Below are positions 10,579 through 20,653 of a stretch of 21,448 bases of DNA, in pieces. Positions within the stretch are counted from its first letter, which is position 1. The number at the start of each line of letters is the position of its first letter. The notes below the pieces were generated by a model, which was not told where the DNA came from, made no database searches, and worked only from the letters and a program-made list of their open reading frames with translations. This stretch comes from Basidiobolus ranarum (lineage: Eukaryota; Basidiobolomycota; Basidiobolomycetes; Basidiobolales), in assembly GCA_040143965.1 (NCBI GenBank), contig JASJQH010000204.1, positions 1 through 21,448 of the forward strand, written 5' to 3'. The position numbers were made by a program, and so were the translations under genes.

Positions 10579-11189
10579 AATGGAGAAAGAAACAAAGACT
10601 GCTGTTAATCCTCGTGCGAGGAAATGAACTTCAGAGAGAAGTAGATGATGCGAATAATGAATACAATGAAGAAAACTCTTTTGTTGGATAAAGGCACAAT
10701 ATAAAAGGATAAAGCTTAATTAAGTCGAGGCTAAAAGGTTAGTGGCATTACCCCTCCAACTCTCCTAACCCCCACCTCTTAAGCATCGCATATTCATGGA
10801 TTTCGTGATTCGGATCCAAAATCTGAACAATTGGATCCAAGTTCTACTCGCTGATTGATCTGAATGAATGAGTTTCGATCAGCTATGACAGGCTTAGAAT
10901 TAGAGTGAGCCGGGCTCCTCAATACATGTTTCCCTAATAGAGACAACACAATAAAAGGAATGATGTACAAAGGCAGTAAATAGCCAGCATTCCAATTGAT
11001 TCAGTTCCTTTTTGGTTTTCTGTTGGGGGAGGGGTGACGGGAGTGCTGCTTTCAATTGCTTCCAATAAGAAATGTATATATCGTCCTACATGCGAGCGTA
11101 TGTAGACAATATACAAACAGGTTGATGGCTCTGAAAGGCGATGGACATTAATAGACATGATCGAGAAGTGCCCACAGCGCAGCAGTATA

Positions 11190-11249
11190 GGGTTAAGGCG
11201 TGTAGCTGTTGGTTAAACAGGGTTAAGGTGTGCAAGTGTTGGTTGAACA
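11190..11249. repeat. 30-bp imperfect tandem repeat, two copies
   Basis: Units 11190-11219 and 11220-11249 both begin GGGTTAAGG and end in TGTTGGTT followed by a similar AAACA or GAACA. By eye they differ at about five of 30 bases. The repeat is about 480-540 bp upstream of the FYVE/RING start codon. Confidence 0.8.
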
Positions 11250-11343
11250 AGTCTCCCTTGTTTCAACGTTATCTGTCAGACAAGCGTTTGATCGAAGTGT
11301 ACTTGGGATTGTGTGTAGTGCCCTTTTCAGCATAGACAACGTA

Positions 11344-11368
11344 ATTCTCAGAATCCCCATCTGAGAAT
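11344..11368. other. Perfect 9-bp inverted repeat (hairpin)
   Basis: ATTCTCAGA at 11344-11352 is the exact reverse complement of TCTGAGAAT at 11360-11368, with a 7-nt loop. It is non-coding and 360 bp upstream of the RING gene. It may be a palindromic protein-binding site or part of a 5' leader structure. It is short enough to occur by chance. Confidence 0.7.
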
Positions 11369-11725
11369 ACCTTGTTGCTTCGTATCTCTGATCGTATTCG
11401 CCACCTTTAGCCTGTTTAGAGATAATTAGCTTGATATATCTGAATCATTATTACCGCGATGGTAAATTTGTTACTCCAGCTAGCCTTCCTATTCGCTGGC
11501 CCAGGAAGATCCAACTACAATCGTGAAGTTTACTCATCTGATACTTAAGATGCGAGTCAGTCAACCTATGGCTGCAACTACTTTTCATCTTATCTTGTAT
11601 TCTTTCACTATCTATCTCGATTCTGCAGCCTATAGACTAAGTTCATTATCGTGTACTGTTGAGCAGTGTTTTGTAGCTACTTTCTACAAGTCTTTTTTGT
11701 ATTCGAGCATTTTCTTAATTTAAAC

Positions 11726-13079
11726 ATGAATGAAGAAATAGAGTTTGACATTGAGTCGCAAGAAACACCGCTACAACCACAACTGCCAGGTCTTAACTAT
11801 TATGCTCCTCTCACACATTCTATTCCTAAACTGAAAGATCCAGAAGAATATTACGCTTGCATTCAATGCGGACTTACTTTTTCCTTCTTTCGAAAGAAGG
11901 TAAATTCTCTTGTTTACTAGTTGCTATCTACATTTTATTCACCCTCACTTTGCATAAAATTGCCAAATTAGTATCATTGTTATCACTGTGGTAAGTATTC
12001 TTATAAAGTATCACCACCAAGCAAAGCAAGCAATAACCTTATGAATATTGTAGGTAATGTCCTATGTCACTCTTGTACTAAGAAGACCATACCTTTGCCA
12101 AAGTTTGGCTATATCCAGTAAGATAAAATTTCCTTTCCTTGAGATTTCAATGTCACTAATCCTCTAGTACCAAGACCGGTTAAGGTTTGTGAATATTGCT
12201 CTCGGTTAATCGAAAGTATGTATATGTAGTTAATAAATTTTACGTGAACTGTCACATGAACTCACCCATTTTTCTTTGAAAGTATCTTCTATGGATAAGC
12301 ACAGCTTATCTCATTTGCCGGTAAAAGCACTAAGAATGTATATCCATGCGTATGATCTCTCTGCGGATAACATCATCGAAAAAGAGGATTTAGTATCGCT
12401 AATATACGACAATCAGCCACTCTCAGAGGAACGGGAAGTGTACTTTCGTAATAACATCCCGGTACCTTCTCCAAGGCCAGTCCCACGCCATGTACCGAGA
12501 CAACGAGAAGAGTTATCGGAAAGAGATTTATACAATTTAGAGTATATGCTAGCGCAATTATATGGTTTCGATGATATAAACTTGGGTGTCGACGAATACG
12601 CGATGCCACGATCATCACCAACCCAAGGTCCACCTCCAGAAGAAAAGCCACCATCTGTATTATCGTTGATTCGAGATAGGATCGATGTAGCAGCATTGTC
12701 GGTACACACTTTGAAAGGAATACTCACGGACAATTGTGTTACGTACTCTGGGGTGATTGAGAAGCGGGAGTTGGTGAATCGAGTTCAACGATTGGTGGAC
12801 AACTTTAAGGCCGAGATGTGTAAGTAATTCCATGTTAGTGGTAACCATTCATCGTATTTACTTTTTCTTTCAAATCTGCTTTTAGCGGAGTATGCACACT
12901 CTGGCTCGGAGGATAGTCTCTGTCGTATTTGTTGTGACGCCACTATTAACTGTGTAATATTGGAATGTGGTCATATGGCCACTTGCATGACTTGTGGTAA
13001 GCGGCTAAAGGAATCCAAAAATGAGTGTCCGTTATGTCGGGAGCCAATCACTCGTTTAGTACATGTTTTCCGTAGCTGA
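11726..13079 (+). CDS. FYVE-like/SAP/RING E3 ubiquitin ligase (RNF34/RFFL-like)
   Basis: Six exons (11726-11899, 11972-11990, 12054-12117, 12175-12215, 12283-12819, 12886-13079) give 342 residues, close to animal RNF34 (about 370). An in-frame TGA at 11660 with no ATG between supports the start. Residues 45-94 are a FYVE-like zinc finger with eight cysteines (45, 48, 61, 64, 69, 72, 91, 94). The PI3P-binding signatures are degenerate: no WxxD, and RKKYHCYHCG in place of RRHHCRxCG. SAP-like helices lie at about 106-143 and 237-277, separated by a Pro-rich linker with [13 protein letters not shown]. Residues 291-333 form a C3HC4 RING ([20 protein letters not shown]). RNF34 and RFFL/CARP proteins are endosome- or membrane-associated ligases that ubiquitinate signalling proteins. 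The domain order is the same here, so orthology is likely. The substrate is unknown. Exon 2 is only 19 nt. Confidence 0.87.
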
Positions 13080-13767
13080 ATCTATTTTATTTTGGACTGT
13101 TCCTTATTTTTATGAAACTTCAACACAGTAACTCGTGCGTTTATCTTGAAATATGATTCTTTTACTAAATCTACTTGGCCCAGACACTGCTCATGTGAGG
13201 CAGTTTGTCAGGAGGTGAGTTGATGTTAGAACACAAATCGATCTTCAAGAGAAATCATTTGGTTACTAAAGTATCAGCCCCTTTCCTGTATCATATCATA
13301 TTCCAAAACGGACTCTAATAAATAGTTATATACATAATATTTAACTGATAGTACTTCTGGAGTGTTTGATCAATAGAGGTGAAGTTTCATGCGCACACTG
13401 CTTTATCTAAATGGCATGAGATACTACACTTGTCCATAATTGTTGTCACGACTTGGCCAAAGTCAAAATTATCCCACTCATTAAGAATTCACTCAAATAC
13501 GATAAATATATTTTTGTATCACTAAATTCCATTCATGCGTAAACTAAGACGTTAGGTGATATTGTGCATTATAGTGAGTAAATTTATCCACTTCCACATA
13601 TTCTCAGTGGGAACCTTTTTCTTATCATTGAGGATACTGCTTAATTGACGATACCATATTGAGAGTATCAAGTGGGAGTAAATATTCGCAATATTACAAC
13701 TCAGATACGAACCAGGGAACAATAGGGAATACCCAACCAATACCCAGCTTAAGTTGATAGAGACGAT
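13080..13767. other. Spacer between RING gene and Tco89-like gene
   Basis: This is the RING gene 3' flank and the promoter of the next gene, both on the plus strand. An AATAAA at 13317-13322 could end the RING transcript. A minus-strand open frame at 13552-13791 has no recognisable domain and overlaps the next start. I see no other gene. Confidence 0.5.
13317..13322 (+). terminator. Candidate polyadenylation signal
   Basis: AATAAA lies about 240 nt after the RING gene stop codon. It is a consensus hexamer only. Confidence 0.35.
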
Positions 13768-14589
13768 ATGAGCGAAATTGAACACAAGCAAAATGAATCA
13801 ACCAACGACGAACCAGATGAACGGACTATTGGATTCCAAAGAACTTCCGAAGGTGAAGGGAACAACTTACCGGAAAATTTGCTCAACGATAGATTAAAAC
13901 GTTTAAGCGTAGTCCTACCAGAACCAGTATCAGGCATCACTCCTCATACCGCAATTGGTAATTCCATTCAGCCCACTAAAGCTAAAGAAGCTGTAGTAGC
14001 AGCAGCTACTAGTGCTTCTAAGCCCGGACGTACTCATCAACAACTACCCTTCAAGTCACAATTTCTGACGCTACCAAACTTTCGACGAGAAAAGTCTCCA
14101 GGTGTATCACCAGAATCATCACCTAAGGACAATACTTTCTCATTGTTCAAGAAAGCTGCACAACCTCCTTCTTTGAGCACTTCCCCCAATAAGACAACCA
14201 GTACCTCAAAAGAAGAACCGCCCTCTTCCAATTCCAGCAGCACCATCTCAACAGGGAACGACAATTCAGGACATAGCCCTTCGCGCTCCAAAGATAGCTC
14301 AGATTCGAGTATTACTTCACAAAATCAAGGCTCTCCTCTTACCCGTACACAACAAAAGTTATTACTTCAAAGGCAACATTTTCTCGCAGGCGATGCAAAT
14401 TATCTCCAACATCCAAAAAATCAACTTCGTTTAACTAAAGAAACCGAGAGAATTCAAAGGGAATTCATTGGTGTTCAACAATTCGAAAATCCACTTACCG
14501 ATTCACTAAAAAGAGTCATGGAAAGAAAACGAGTAGAAGTTGTCCGAATTTCCCCTAGTAAGTCAACCAACATCTCCCACTTCCATTAA
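13768..14589 (+). CDS. Ser/Thr/Pro-rich protein, Tco89-like (TORC1 subunit candidate)
   Basis: An open frame of 273 residues begins at an ATG with an in-frame TAA at 13750. Residues about 100-195 are low complexity, rich in Ser, Thr, Pro and Asn (many SP and TP sites), and are probably disordered. The recognisable part is the C-terminus: LTRTQQKLLLQRQHFLAG at about 191-208, then KETERIQREFIGVQQFENPL and DSLKRVMERKR. This TRTQQKLxLQR plus ER(I)xREF pattern is what I recall of fungal Tco89, a TORC1 subunit at the vacuole; I could not verify it by search. A perfect donor GTAAGT at 14558 with an acceptor at 14620 would remove 63 nt and give an alternative end at 14646 with 271 residues, so the C-terminus is uncertain. 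Reality of the gene is likely; the function is tentative. Confidence 0.68.
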   Translation: MSEIEHKQNESTNDEPDERTIGFQRTSEGEGNNLPENLLNDRLKRLSVVLPEPVSGITPHTAIGNSIQPTKAKEAVVAAATSASKPGRTHQQLPFKSQFLTLPNFRREKSPGVSPESSPKDNTFSLFKKAAQPPSLSTSPNKTTSTSKEEPPSSNSSSTISTGNDNSGHSPSRSKDSSDSSITSQNQGSPLTRTQQKLLLQRQHFLAGDANYLQHPKNQLRLTKETERIQREFIGVQQFENPLTDSLKRVMERKRVEVVRISPSKSTNISHFH

Positions 14590-14759
14590 GAATATACTTC
14601 TTGGATGGGCTTTTGAGTAGCCAGTGCTATAAATGGGTGTAAATGAAGATTACATCTATCAAATTCGATTTATTCTGAATGGTCATATATGCTTTATCTC
14701 TCGTTGAGTATCTTGGGATCTCCTTACTTATGAAGTTATTAGTACACTGGTTGGATGTT

Positions 14760-14765
14760 AATAAA
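14760..14765 (+). terminator. Candidate polyadenylation signal
   Basis: AATAAA occurs about 170 nt after the stop of the Tco89-like frame; a second AATAAA follows about 30 nt later. Consensus only. Confidence 0.35.
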
Positions 14766-15923
14766 ATTACTATAATCTGTATTGGTTTGATTGTAATAAA
14801 ATGTGGCTTTTACTAGTACCAGACTCACCTTAAGCATATGATGGTCAATAAACAAAACACAGACTATGATACACTTACCTAGCCACCTACTACAGTAAAG
14901 GTAGGTCTCACTCATCATATACTAGTTCAGTGTAAATGAGTGTGCAAATGGGTTAATGCGGTGTAAATGCGGTATATCTCTGCTTGGATTCACTCAGTTA
15001 TAGCCTAATTTATCACAACATCTCTGCAGCAGAACAAGAACATTGTATTGCAACGAAAGACACAGAATGGATTCTGGGTTTATCTTGATAGCTTAACAAA
15101 TACCATTGCATTGCCATATATGGCCCTCTCATTGTCAATCCGACTTCAAAGTGTCTAGGCGGTCATGTCAACATTGATTCAGATAGCAAACCATTTCGAG
15201 TAACTTCATGTCATCAAATGAGAATTAGATGAGGAATTTGTGCCGAACCCAAACCTGTTCGCACCCATACAACACATGCTTTCAAACACCTAACCTTGAT
15301 TCGAACCTAGTTCCGAGATCCCAGATGCTACATCAATGTCTCATAGCATGGAAGTGAATGTATAGAGGGAATGCAGATTAAAGACCAACTTCTAGGATGT
15401 GATTACCGCAAGGATCGGATCTGATGTTTGTTATTGTTTAAAAGATGACATTACCTTACACCAAGTCGACTTGATTGGTTAATGTCCAACGATGCACCTA
15501 GACCGCTGATTGGCCTCTGGGGTAGTGCTTGCGCTGGTTATTAAATCAATCCAATGAGTTATTAACTTCCAAGAGAAACGCTTTGGTATTGTTACTCCAT
15601 TTCTGGACGCCGAGACGCATGACTCAGTTTTTTTCTGATCTCTTTTGGGACCAAGATAGGAATTTGATTTGCTACTCCTGGCCTTATTAATTATTGGCCA
15701 TTATTAAATTATTAAGCCAATCTATCTAAATAAAGAGATTCTCCAAAACTCAACTAGCAAGAGACCTAAATCATATCTAATTCCCACCAATCATGGTGCG
15801 ATGTGCGATTGGGAACATCTCTGTGTATTTTGAAACGCGAGTCGAGTGCGTAAATCCAATGCAATGCTACCGATTAGGCCAATCACCCAACGATTTACTC
15901 AACCATTCACCCAACCACTCACT

Positions 15924-16001
15924 AGTTATTAATTCCCTTGTTTCCGTCTTTGATCACTCGAAAGTTATTAATCCCTTTATTTCCGTCTTTCCGCCATTCG
16001 C
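15924..16001. repeat. 39-bp imperfect tandem duplication
   Basis: Units 15924-15962 and 15963-16001 both start AGTTATTAAT and share a TTTCCGTCTTT block at the same offset. The last ten bases diverge. It lies in the long spacer and has no assigned role. Confidence 0.75.
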
Positions 16002-16738
16002 TTGGCTCCTATTTAGGACTGTTCCTGGTTTCACATGATTTTGATTGGGGTGATAGCGAGAAACTCTAGTGTTTTCGTTGGTAAATTTAGGGACAGATTG
16101 ATTAATACCTACCTGACCACATTATCAGTAGCCGGGACAGAAGCGCAGGGGATGATGAGGACGAAAAGGAAATTCATCTACGAATCGAATATTCTCCATT
16201 TTCTTCTTTCGGTTTTCTCATCTAGAATTTTTTATTAACTCTTTTCTAGTAAAATATCGTTGGTGCCACGTCTCTAACTCCCGTAACCCAGTGATTTCCA
16301 TCATCCCAGCTATTTCCCCTCCTCGTTCTTGTTACGTATGATGATTTGCTTGAGAATAGTAGCTTAGGTATATGGCGTGTAAAGATAGAATAAATGTCCT
16401 TATAGGCGATAGATTTATTTACAATTCAAAAGTTACGATCAATTCATGATATTTTCTGGAGTGAGTGAGCAGGACTTTCTCTTTCACCACTAAAGGAAGT
16501 TAAAGAAATATCTGACATGGACCAAACGTAGCAATATTAAGGGGAATGTACAACTCATGTTCAAGAAAGTGGTTCCTTCATTATGTATAAATATAATTCC
16601 TATATGGAAGCTCTATTCTGGTAGATAAAATGTAAGAAGACCATGAATCGAAATTGGCAGCATTACGCTTCTGAAGCTAGTTACATTTGCTATCGTCTAT
16701 GATGAGTGACTCGAGCTCGCTCTATTTATCAAAATTAG

Positions 16739-17759
16739 TTACTGTCGGTAGGTGTTGGTAAAGTAATGCATAGTACAATCCAAAGGAAACTTGGAATTAG
16801 CGTGTCGAATTACTGCGACGATTCCATCAATAGTGGCGCTGAACACTCCCTGAACTGGGACGTCACCGTATGGAGAGACGAGGGTGAACGCAATTGGTAG
16901 TAATATATTTTGAGATTTGATACTTGTCAACTGTTCCTCTACTCTTTCAAGGTCGCTTGGATGAATATAACTCAAAAATGAATTCCCCAATATCTCTTTC
17001 TGACTAATACCAAACATATATCCAACTAATTCGCTACAGTATTGAATGTAGCAATAGTACGAGAATCGGTTTAACACTAGACCTACGCGTGGTTCTGCTG
17101 TTGAATGATTTAAGCGCTCTGAGGATGGGGCCGAAGGATGAACAAATTCCAAGGGAATGTTTTTAGATGTGCTTTGAGTGCCCTACGATGGGAAACGGTC
17201 AAACACATGCTTAGGAAGAGATAATTTATACAGACAGAAACTCACTCGCGATTCGGAAGAAGTTGACTGGGTCAAAGCCAAGGGAGGATCTGAAAAGAAA
17301 GTCGTCAGTTTAACACGCCTTTTAAACACCTAAACACGGATCATTTAGAACAATAAAAGTGGATCCGAGAAAGTCAAAGGAAGATTACAAAGTAAACATC
17401 AAGTTACCCATCCTACTTTCAAAATGGTTAGGCCCTCTTATCAGACGATTGGTATGAAAGATTATATTATGACAAAAACTCCACACCGTCTCTAATTCTA
17501 CCCAGCCAAATTTCCCCCGAGCGCGAACGTGGATGATGGCACCCATCCTTTGATTTCGAATACAGTCGTCAAACACATTCATAACACATGTTCGATCGTC
17601 CGGGTGACAGTATTCAAAGGCAGAATTGCCCACCATCTCATCAGGCTCAAATCCCAACGCGTCTCCCACACTTTCTGACAAATAAATGAACTGATTGCTT
17701 CGAGTTGCTTCAAGTATGGAGAAGAAACTAATGCCTGGGGAGTAGTGCGGGTCGCCCAT
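16739..17759 (-). CDS. Tandem-PAS sensor protein without visible output domain
   Basis: Three exons on the minus strand (17759-17408, 17289-17246, 17182-16739) give 279 residues. The introns are 118 and 63 nt. An in-frame TAA three codons upstream of the ATG supports the start. PAS-A is about residues 10-105: FIYLSESVGDALGFEPDEMVG, then CHPDD. PAS-B is about 168-260: GYMFGISQKEILGNSF, then YIHPSDLERVEEQL. The linker is Ser/Thr/Pro-rich. There is no LOV-type GxNCRFLQ cysteine motif, so flavin photochemistry is unlikely. I see no zinc finger, kinase or bHLH. PAS pairs commonly bind other PAS proteins or small ligands. Short PAS-only proteins related in style to White Collar partners are common in Mucoromycota (recalled, not searched). 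The 118-nt intron is about twice the local norm, so the first splice may be different. Confidence 0.8.
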
Positions 17760-18831
17760 ATGCAATTATGCACTAGAGCGATAGAAATATTTACAATTAG
17801 AATCCAAAGTGAAGACAAAGAAATCAGGGGGAGGAAAGAACTGATAATAAAGATCAAAGAACTTCTAAATCAAGAGATGACAGAATTTCCAAATTTTCGA
17901 GCTCTCCATTTTATAGTTAGCGAGTAGGGCAGAATGTGACCGTGTGAAACCCATGAAAACGGCAACACAAATAAACAGGAAAAAGGGTTGATCCCCTTTC
18001 ATAATATGTATGGTATCCAAGTCCTAATCTCAATCCAAATCCAAATCCAAATCGTGAATAAACTAACTCTAGCAACAGCAAGCATAAAGAAGGTCGCATT
18101 AACCCTCTAGAGCCATCCAGTCAGCCGTATGGTTAATTGATAAAATTGAGACATGTGCGTCATACCACCAAGGATACTTAATAGCTGGTAGTACGCCTAT
18201 TATTAACTAAGCTTTGTGTCTCGCCAACAGACAGGAAACCAGATGGAGATTCCCTCTGGAGAGTGCTGGCCATTAGACCAATCAACTCACATTGGCTCTC
18301 CTCCATCTTTGGATAACTACGGCTATAGATGAACCCAATTCAGAGCTGTTGTCATGATAACAAACTAACACTCCATTGCGAGTAGCTTATTTTGATCAAT
18401 TCTGTCAGCCAATGGCGCGGATCGTGGTCTTAGATGCGAAGTTGCACAACTAGCCAAGGTAGCGGAGATGAGAAAGTGAGGGTCAAAGTGGGCGAGAATT
18501 CGCTAAGCATGTGTAATGAATATTGAGTTAGTGAGTTAAGTGGTTAGTTGTCCAGAGTTAGGGTGGTGCTACGATGATAATCTGACTGACAAATAGGCGG
18601 GATCTCGGTAGTTCTGCTTGCGAATAATATGCTTAAGACCATTTAAAATAATCCATGTTATTTGTTGCTTCCTAAAACAAATGATTTGCGTGACCACAAA
18701 CCATGGCCAATGGTTTGCTTTCTCATTTTGATTTCCGCATCGATAAAATATTTTGCTTTGCCCCGAATGAGCTATCTGCATAAATTATAGGTTGCTCAGT
18801 ACTAGAATCGATGGTCGTGAAGAGCAGTTAA
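17760..18831. other. Divergent promoter region, PAS and PPR genes
   Basis: The stretch lies between outward-facing start codons. It contains a CCAAAT triplet microsatellite (18035-18052). Open frames present (for example 17917-18099 and 18569-18781, minus strand) have no recognisable domains. No gene is supported. Confidence 0.5.
18035..18052. repeat. CCAAAT hexanucleotide microsatellite
   Basis: Three consecutive CCAAAT units, flanked by partial copies. It lies about 280 bp upstream of the PAS gene start on the minus strand. Confidence 0.8.
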
Positions 18832-20653
18832 ATGTTACCTACCCAAGTTAGACTAGGTAGAAGTTTTTACTTGGCCCCATAGATTTTTCTTCTGTTTTCA
18901 CTGAATTTTGCGCCAATCTCATTTCACAGGTGGAATTTTAAGAACAATCCCATTTAACAAAGGTTTCTTCGTCAACAATATCTTTTGTTCTCAAAAGAGT
19001 CTATGGAGTGGTTCATTTTTCAATGCTTACAAAGTTAAACCGAAGATCAGTTCAGTACATACAGATCGTCTAACACATGACGCCAACAATCAACTCGCAT
19101 ATTTAAAATTTAATACTGTCGTGAGATCCATACACTCCAAGGCCGAGCTTTCGTTTGATCAGTGTATAAAGAGTGCTTTGGAGAAAGACAATGTAAATGC
19201 TGCAATTCAAATATTTTGGAAGATACGGAAGGTACCCGGATTTATTCCTACAAGCTCATTGCAAGCTGACCTGTTGGAGCTATTAAACAAATGTAGTCTT
19301 AAGCTTTATCGAGATGTAACGCTGGATATATACCGATTCCTTAGGAGTACTGGGCATATATTCCCAGTCAGTACATACGGTACAGTCTTATCAGTTTTGA
19401 AGTCCAAAGATGATGGTGCACTAGTCCTTCAAATATATAGAGAAATGTTGCAGTGTAGTGTGCTACCGGATGTGAACGTTCTAAATATGTTACTACTCAA
19501 ACTGGATTTAAATTCCGATATCACATACACTTTGAACGAGTTTGAAAGAGTTGGTATAGAGTACGACAACACCACTTACGATATAATGATATCCAAGTTT
19601 ATTGGTAAAGATTATGATCAAGCGATGTACTGGTATAGAAAAATGGAGAGTAGTGGATGTTCCGCAAAGGAGTACCTATATTACTCTATCATCAAGTTGA
19701 ACTTTCAGCACGGTCACCCAGATGCAGCACATTCTACCTTTGAGACCCTTATGAAATACCAACGTCCAGCGTTAACAACGCTCAGCTTGATGATTTTGGA
19801 ACACTGTAGACTAAACATGATGACTGAGGCTTCGCATTACTTTCATGTAATGAGAAAATACAGGGGCGAGTCAACCATCCAAATCTATCAAGCACTAATA
19901 GACGGCTTTCTGCGACAAGCAGATCTGGAATCGGCAATCGGAGTCTATTCACACATGAACACCTACTATCCCTCATATAAAATAAGTCCTGATACATATA
20001 CCCGCATGATATCTGCTTCTACCAAGAGTCATGATATGCCGACCGCTAAATGGTTATTCGATGAAATGACAAGGTGTGGAATCAATGCCAATGAATACAC
20101 ATACTCGGTGATGATTGCTGGCTATGGGCGTGTGCGTAATGGGCCAGGAATAGACCAGATGTATGAGGCCATCCGATTGAACCCTAACATAGAGCCAGAT
20201 ATAGCACTTTACAACTCATTGTTAAATGCTTACAATTGGGTGGGGAACATACGTATGGTACTGCAGCTATATGACTCCATTCAGGCTGGTCGTTTAACAC
20301 CTAACAACGTAACAGTATCGATTGTACTAGACTCTTGCGGAAGACACAATGCCCTGTATCGAGCTCAGGTGATGTGGAATCGACTAAAGCATCAGAATTT
20401 CCCAATGAACTGTAACAATTACACCTCCTACATTGAGGCCCTCGGTAGAAATGGAGAATCGTTGAAGGCGATGGAGTTAGCCTATAGTATAGAGGATGCA
20501 GGTCTTCGACCTGATCTCAAATTCTTCACCACCCTTTTAAGTTTCTTACGGCGTGATGGTCATCAAAGAGAGATCCGAAAGCTAGGAGACTTATTAAGTA
20601 CGAAATATCCGGAACTTTTCAAGATTCTGGAAAGAAAGATTGCAAATAGCTAA
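18832..20653 (+). CDS. Mitochondrial pentatricopeptide repeat (PPR) protein
   Basis: Two exons, 18832-18856 and 18930-20653, give 582 residues. The long frame has no ATG before about residue 180, so a 5' exon is needed. ATG at 18832 followed by eight codons and a donor at 18857 joins the TTTCACAG acceptor at 18929 in the correct phase. The result begins MLPTQVRLGGILRTIPFNKG and has no acidic residue before about residue 54, which fits a mitochondrial presequence. From about residue 84 to 565 the protein is a run of 35-residue helical hairpins; clear PPR motifs include YQALIDGFLRQADLESAIGV, YTRMISASTKSHDMPTAKWL, YSVMIAGYGR and YNSLLNAYNWVGNIRMVLQL. PPR proteins bind organelle RNA base by base and control its stability, processing or translation. 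The RNA target cannot be read reliably here, and the ortholog is not known to me. Confidence 0.87.

Larger units (their letters stand above)
10579..11725. other. Divergent promoter region, RGS and RING genes
   Basis: The interval separates two genes that point away from each other. It holds a strong plus-strand TATA-like AATATAAAAGG at about 10690-10700, a two-copy 30-bp repeat at 11190-11249 and a perfect 9-bp hairpin at 11344-11368. A tiny open frame of 20 codons starts at ATG 10797; I cannot support it as a gene. Longer open frames here lack domain features. Confidence 0.5.
14590..16738. other. Long gene-free spacer of about 2.1 kb
   Basis: This is the largest non-coding stretch of the window, between converging genes. 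AATAAA at 14760-14765 may end the Tco89-like transcript. There is an imperfect 39-bp duplication at 15924-16001 and an AT-rich near-palindrome with GGCC ends at about 15680-15702. Two open frames (15793-16038 and 16035-16238) show no domain, no signal peptide and no match I know. A segment at 15290-15310 contains the T-loop-like GGTTCGAATC on the minus strand but no tRNA fold. No transposon proteins are recognisable. Confidence 0.5.

Noticed and set aside
10797-10859. 20-codon frame downstream of a TATA-like element
   Set aside because: Too short to support; no conservation evidence, and the initiator context is unremarkable.
15285-15330. Minus-strand GGTTCGAATC (B-box-like), possible tRNA or SINE
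   Set aside because: No paired T stem, no anticodon arm and no A box at the expected distance; the match is to the loop only.
15793-16238. Two plus-strand open frames in the long spacer
   Set aside because: No domains or coding composition resembling the neighbouring genes; one overlaps a non-coding 39-bp duplication, which explains its repeated VINxxxSVF pattern.
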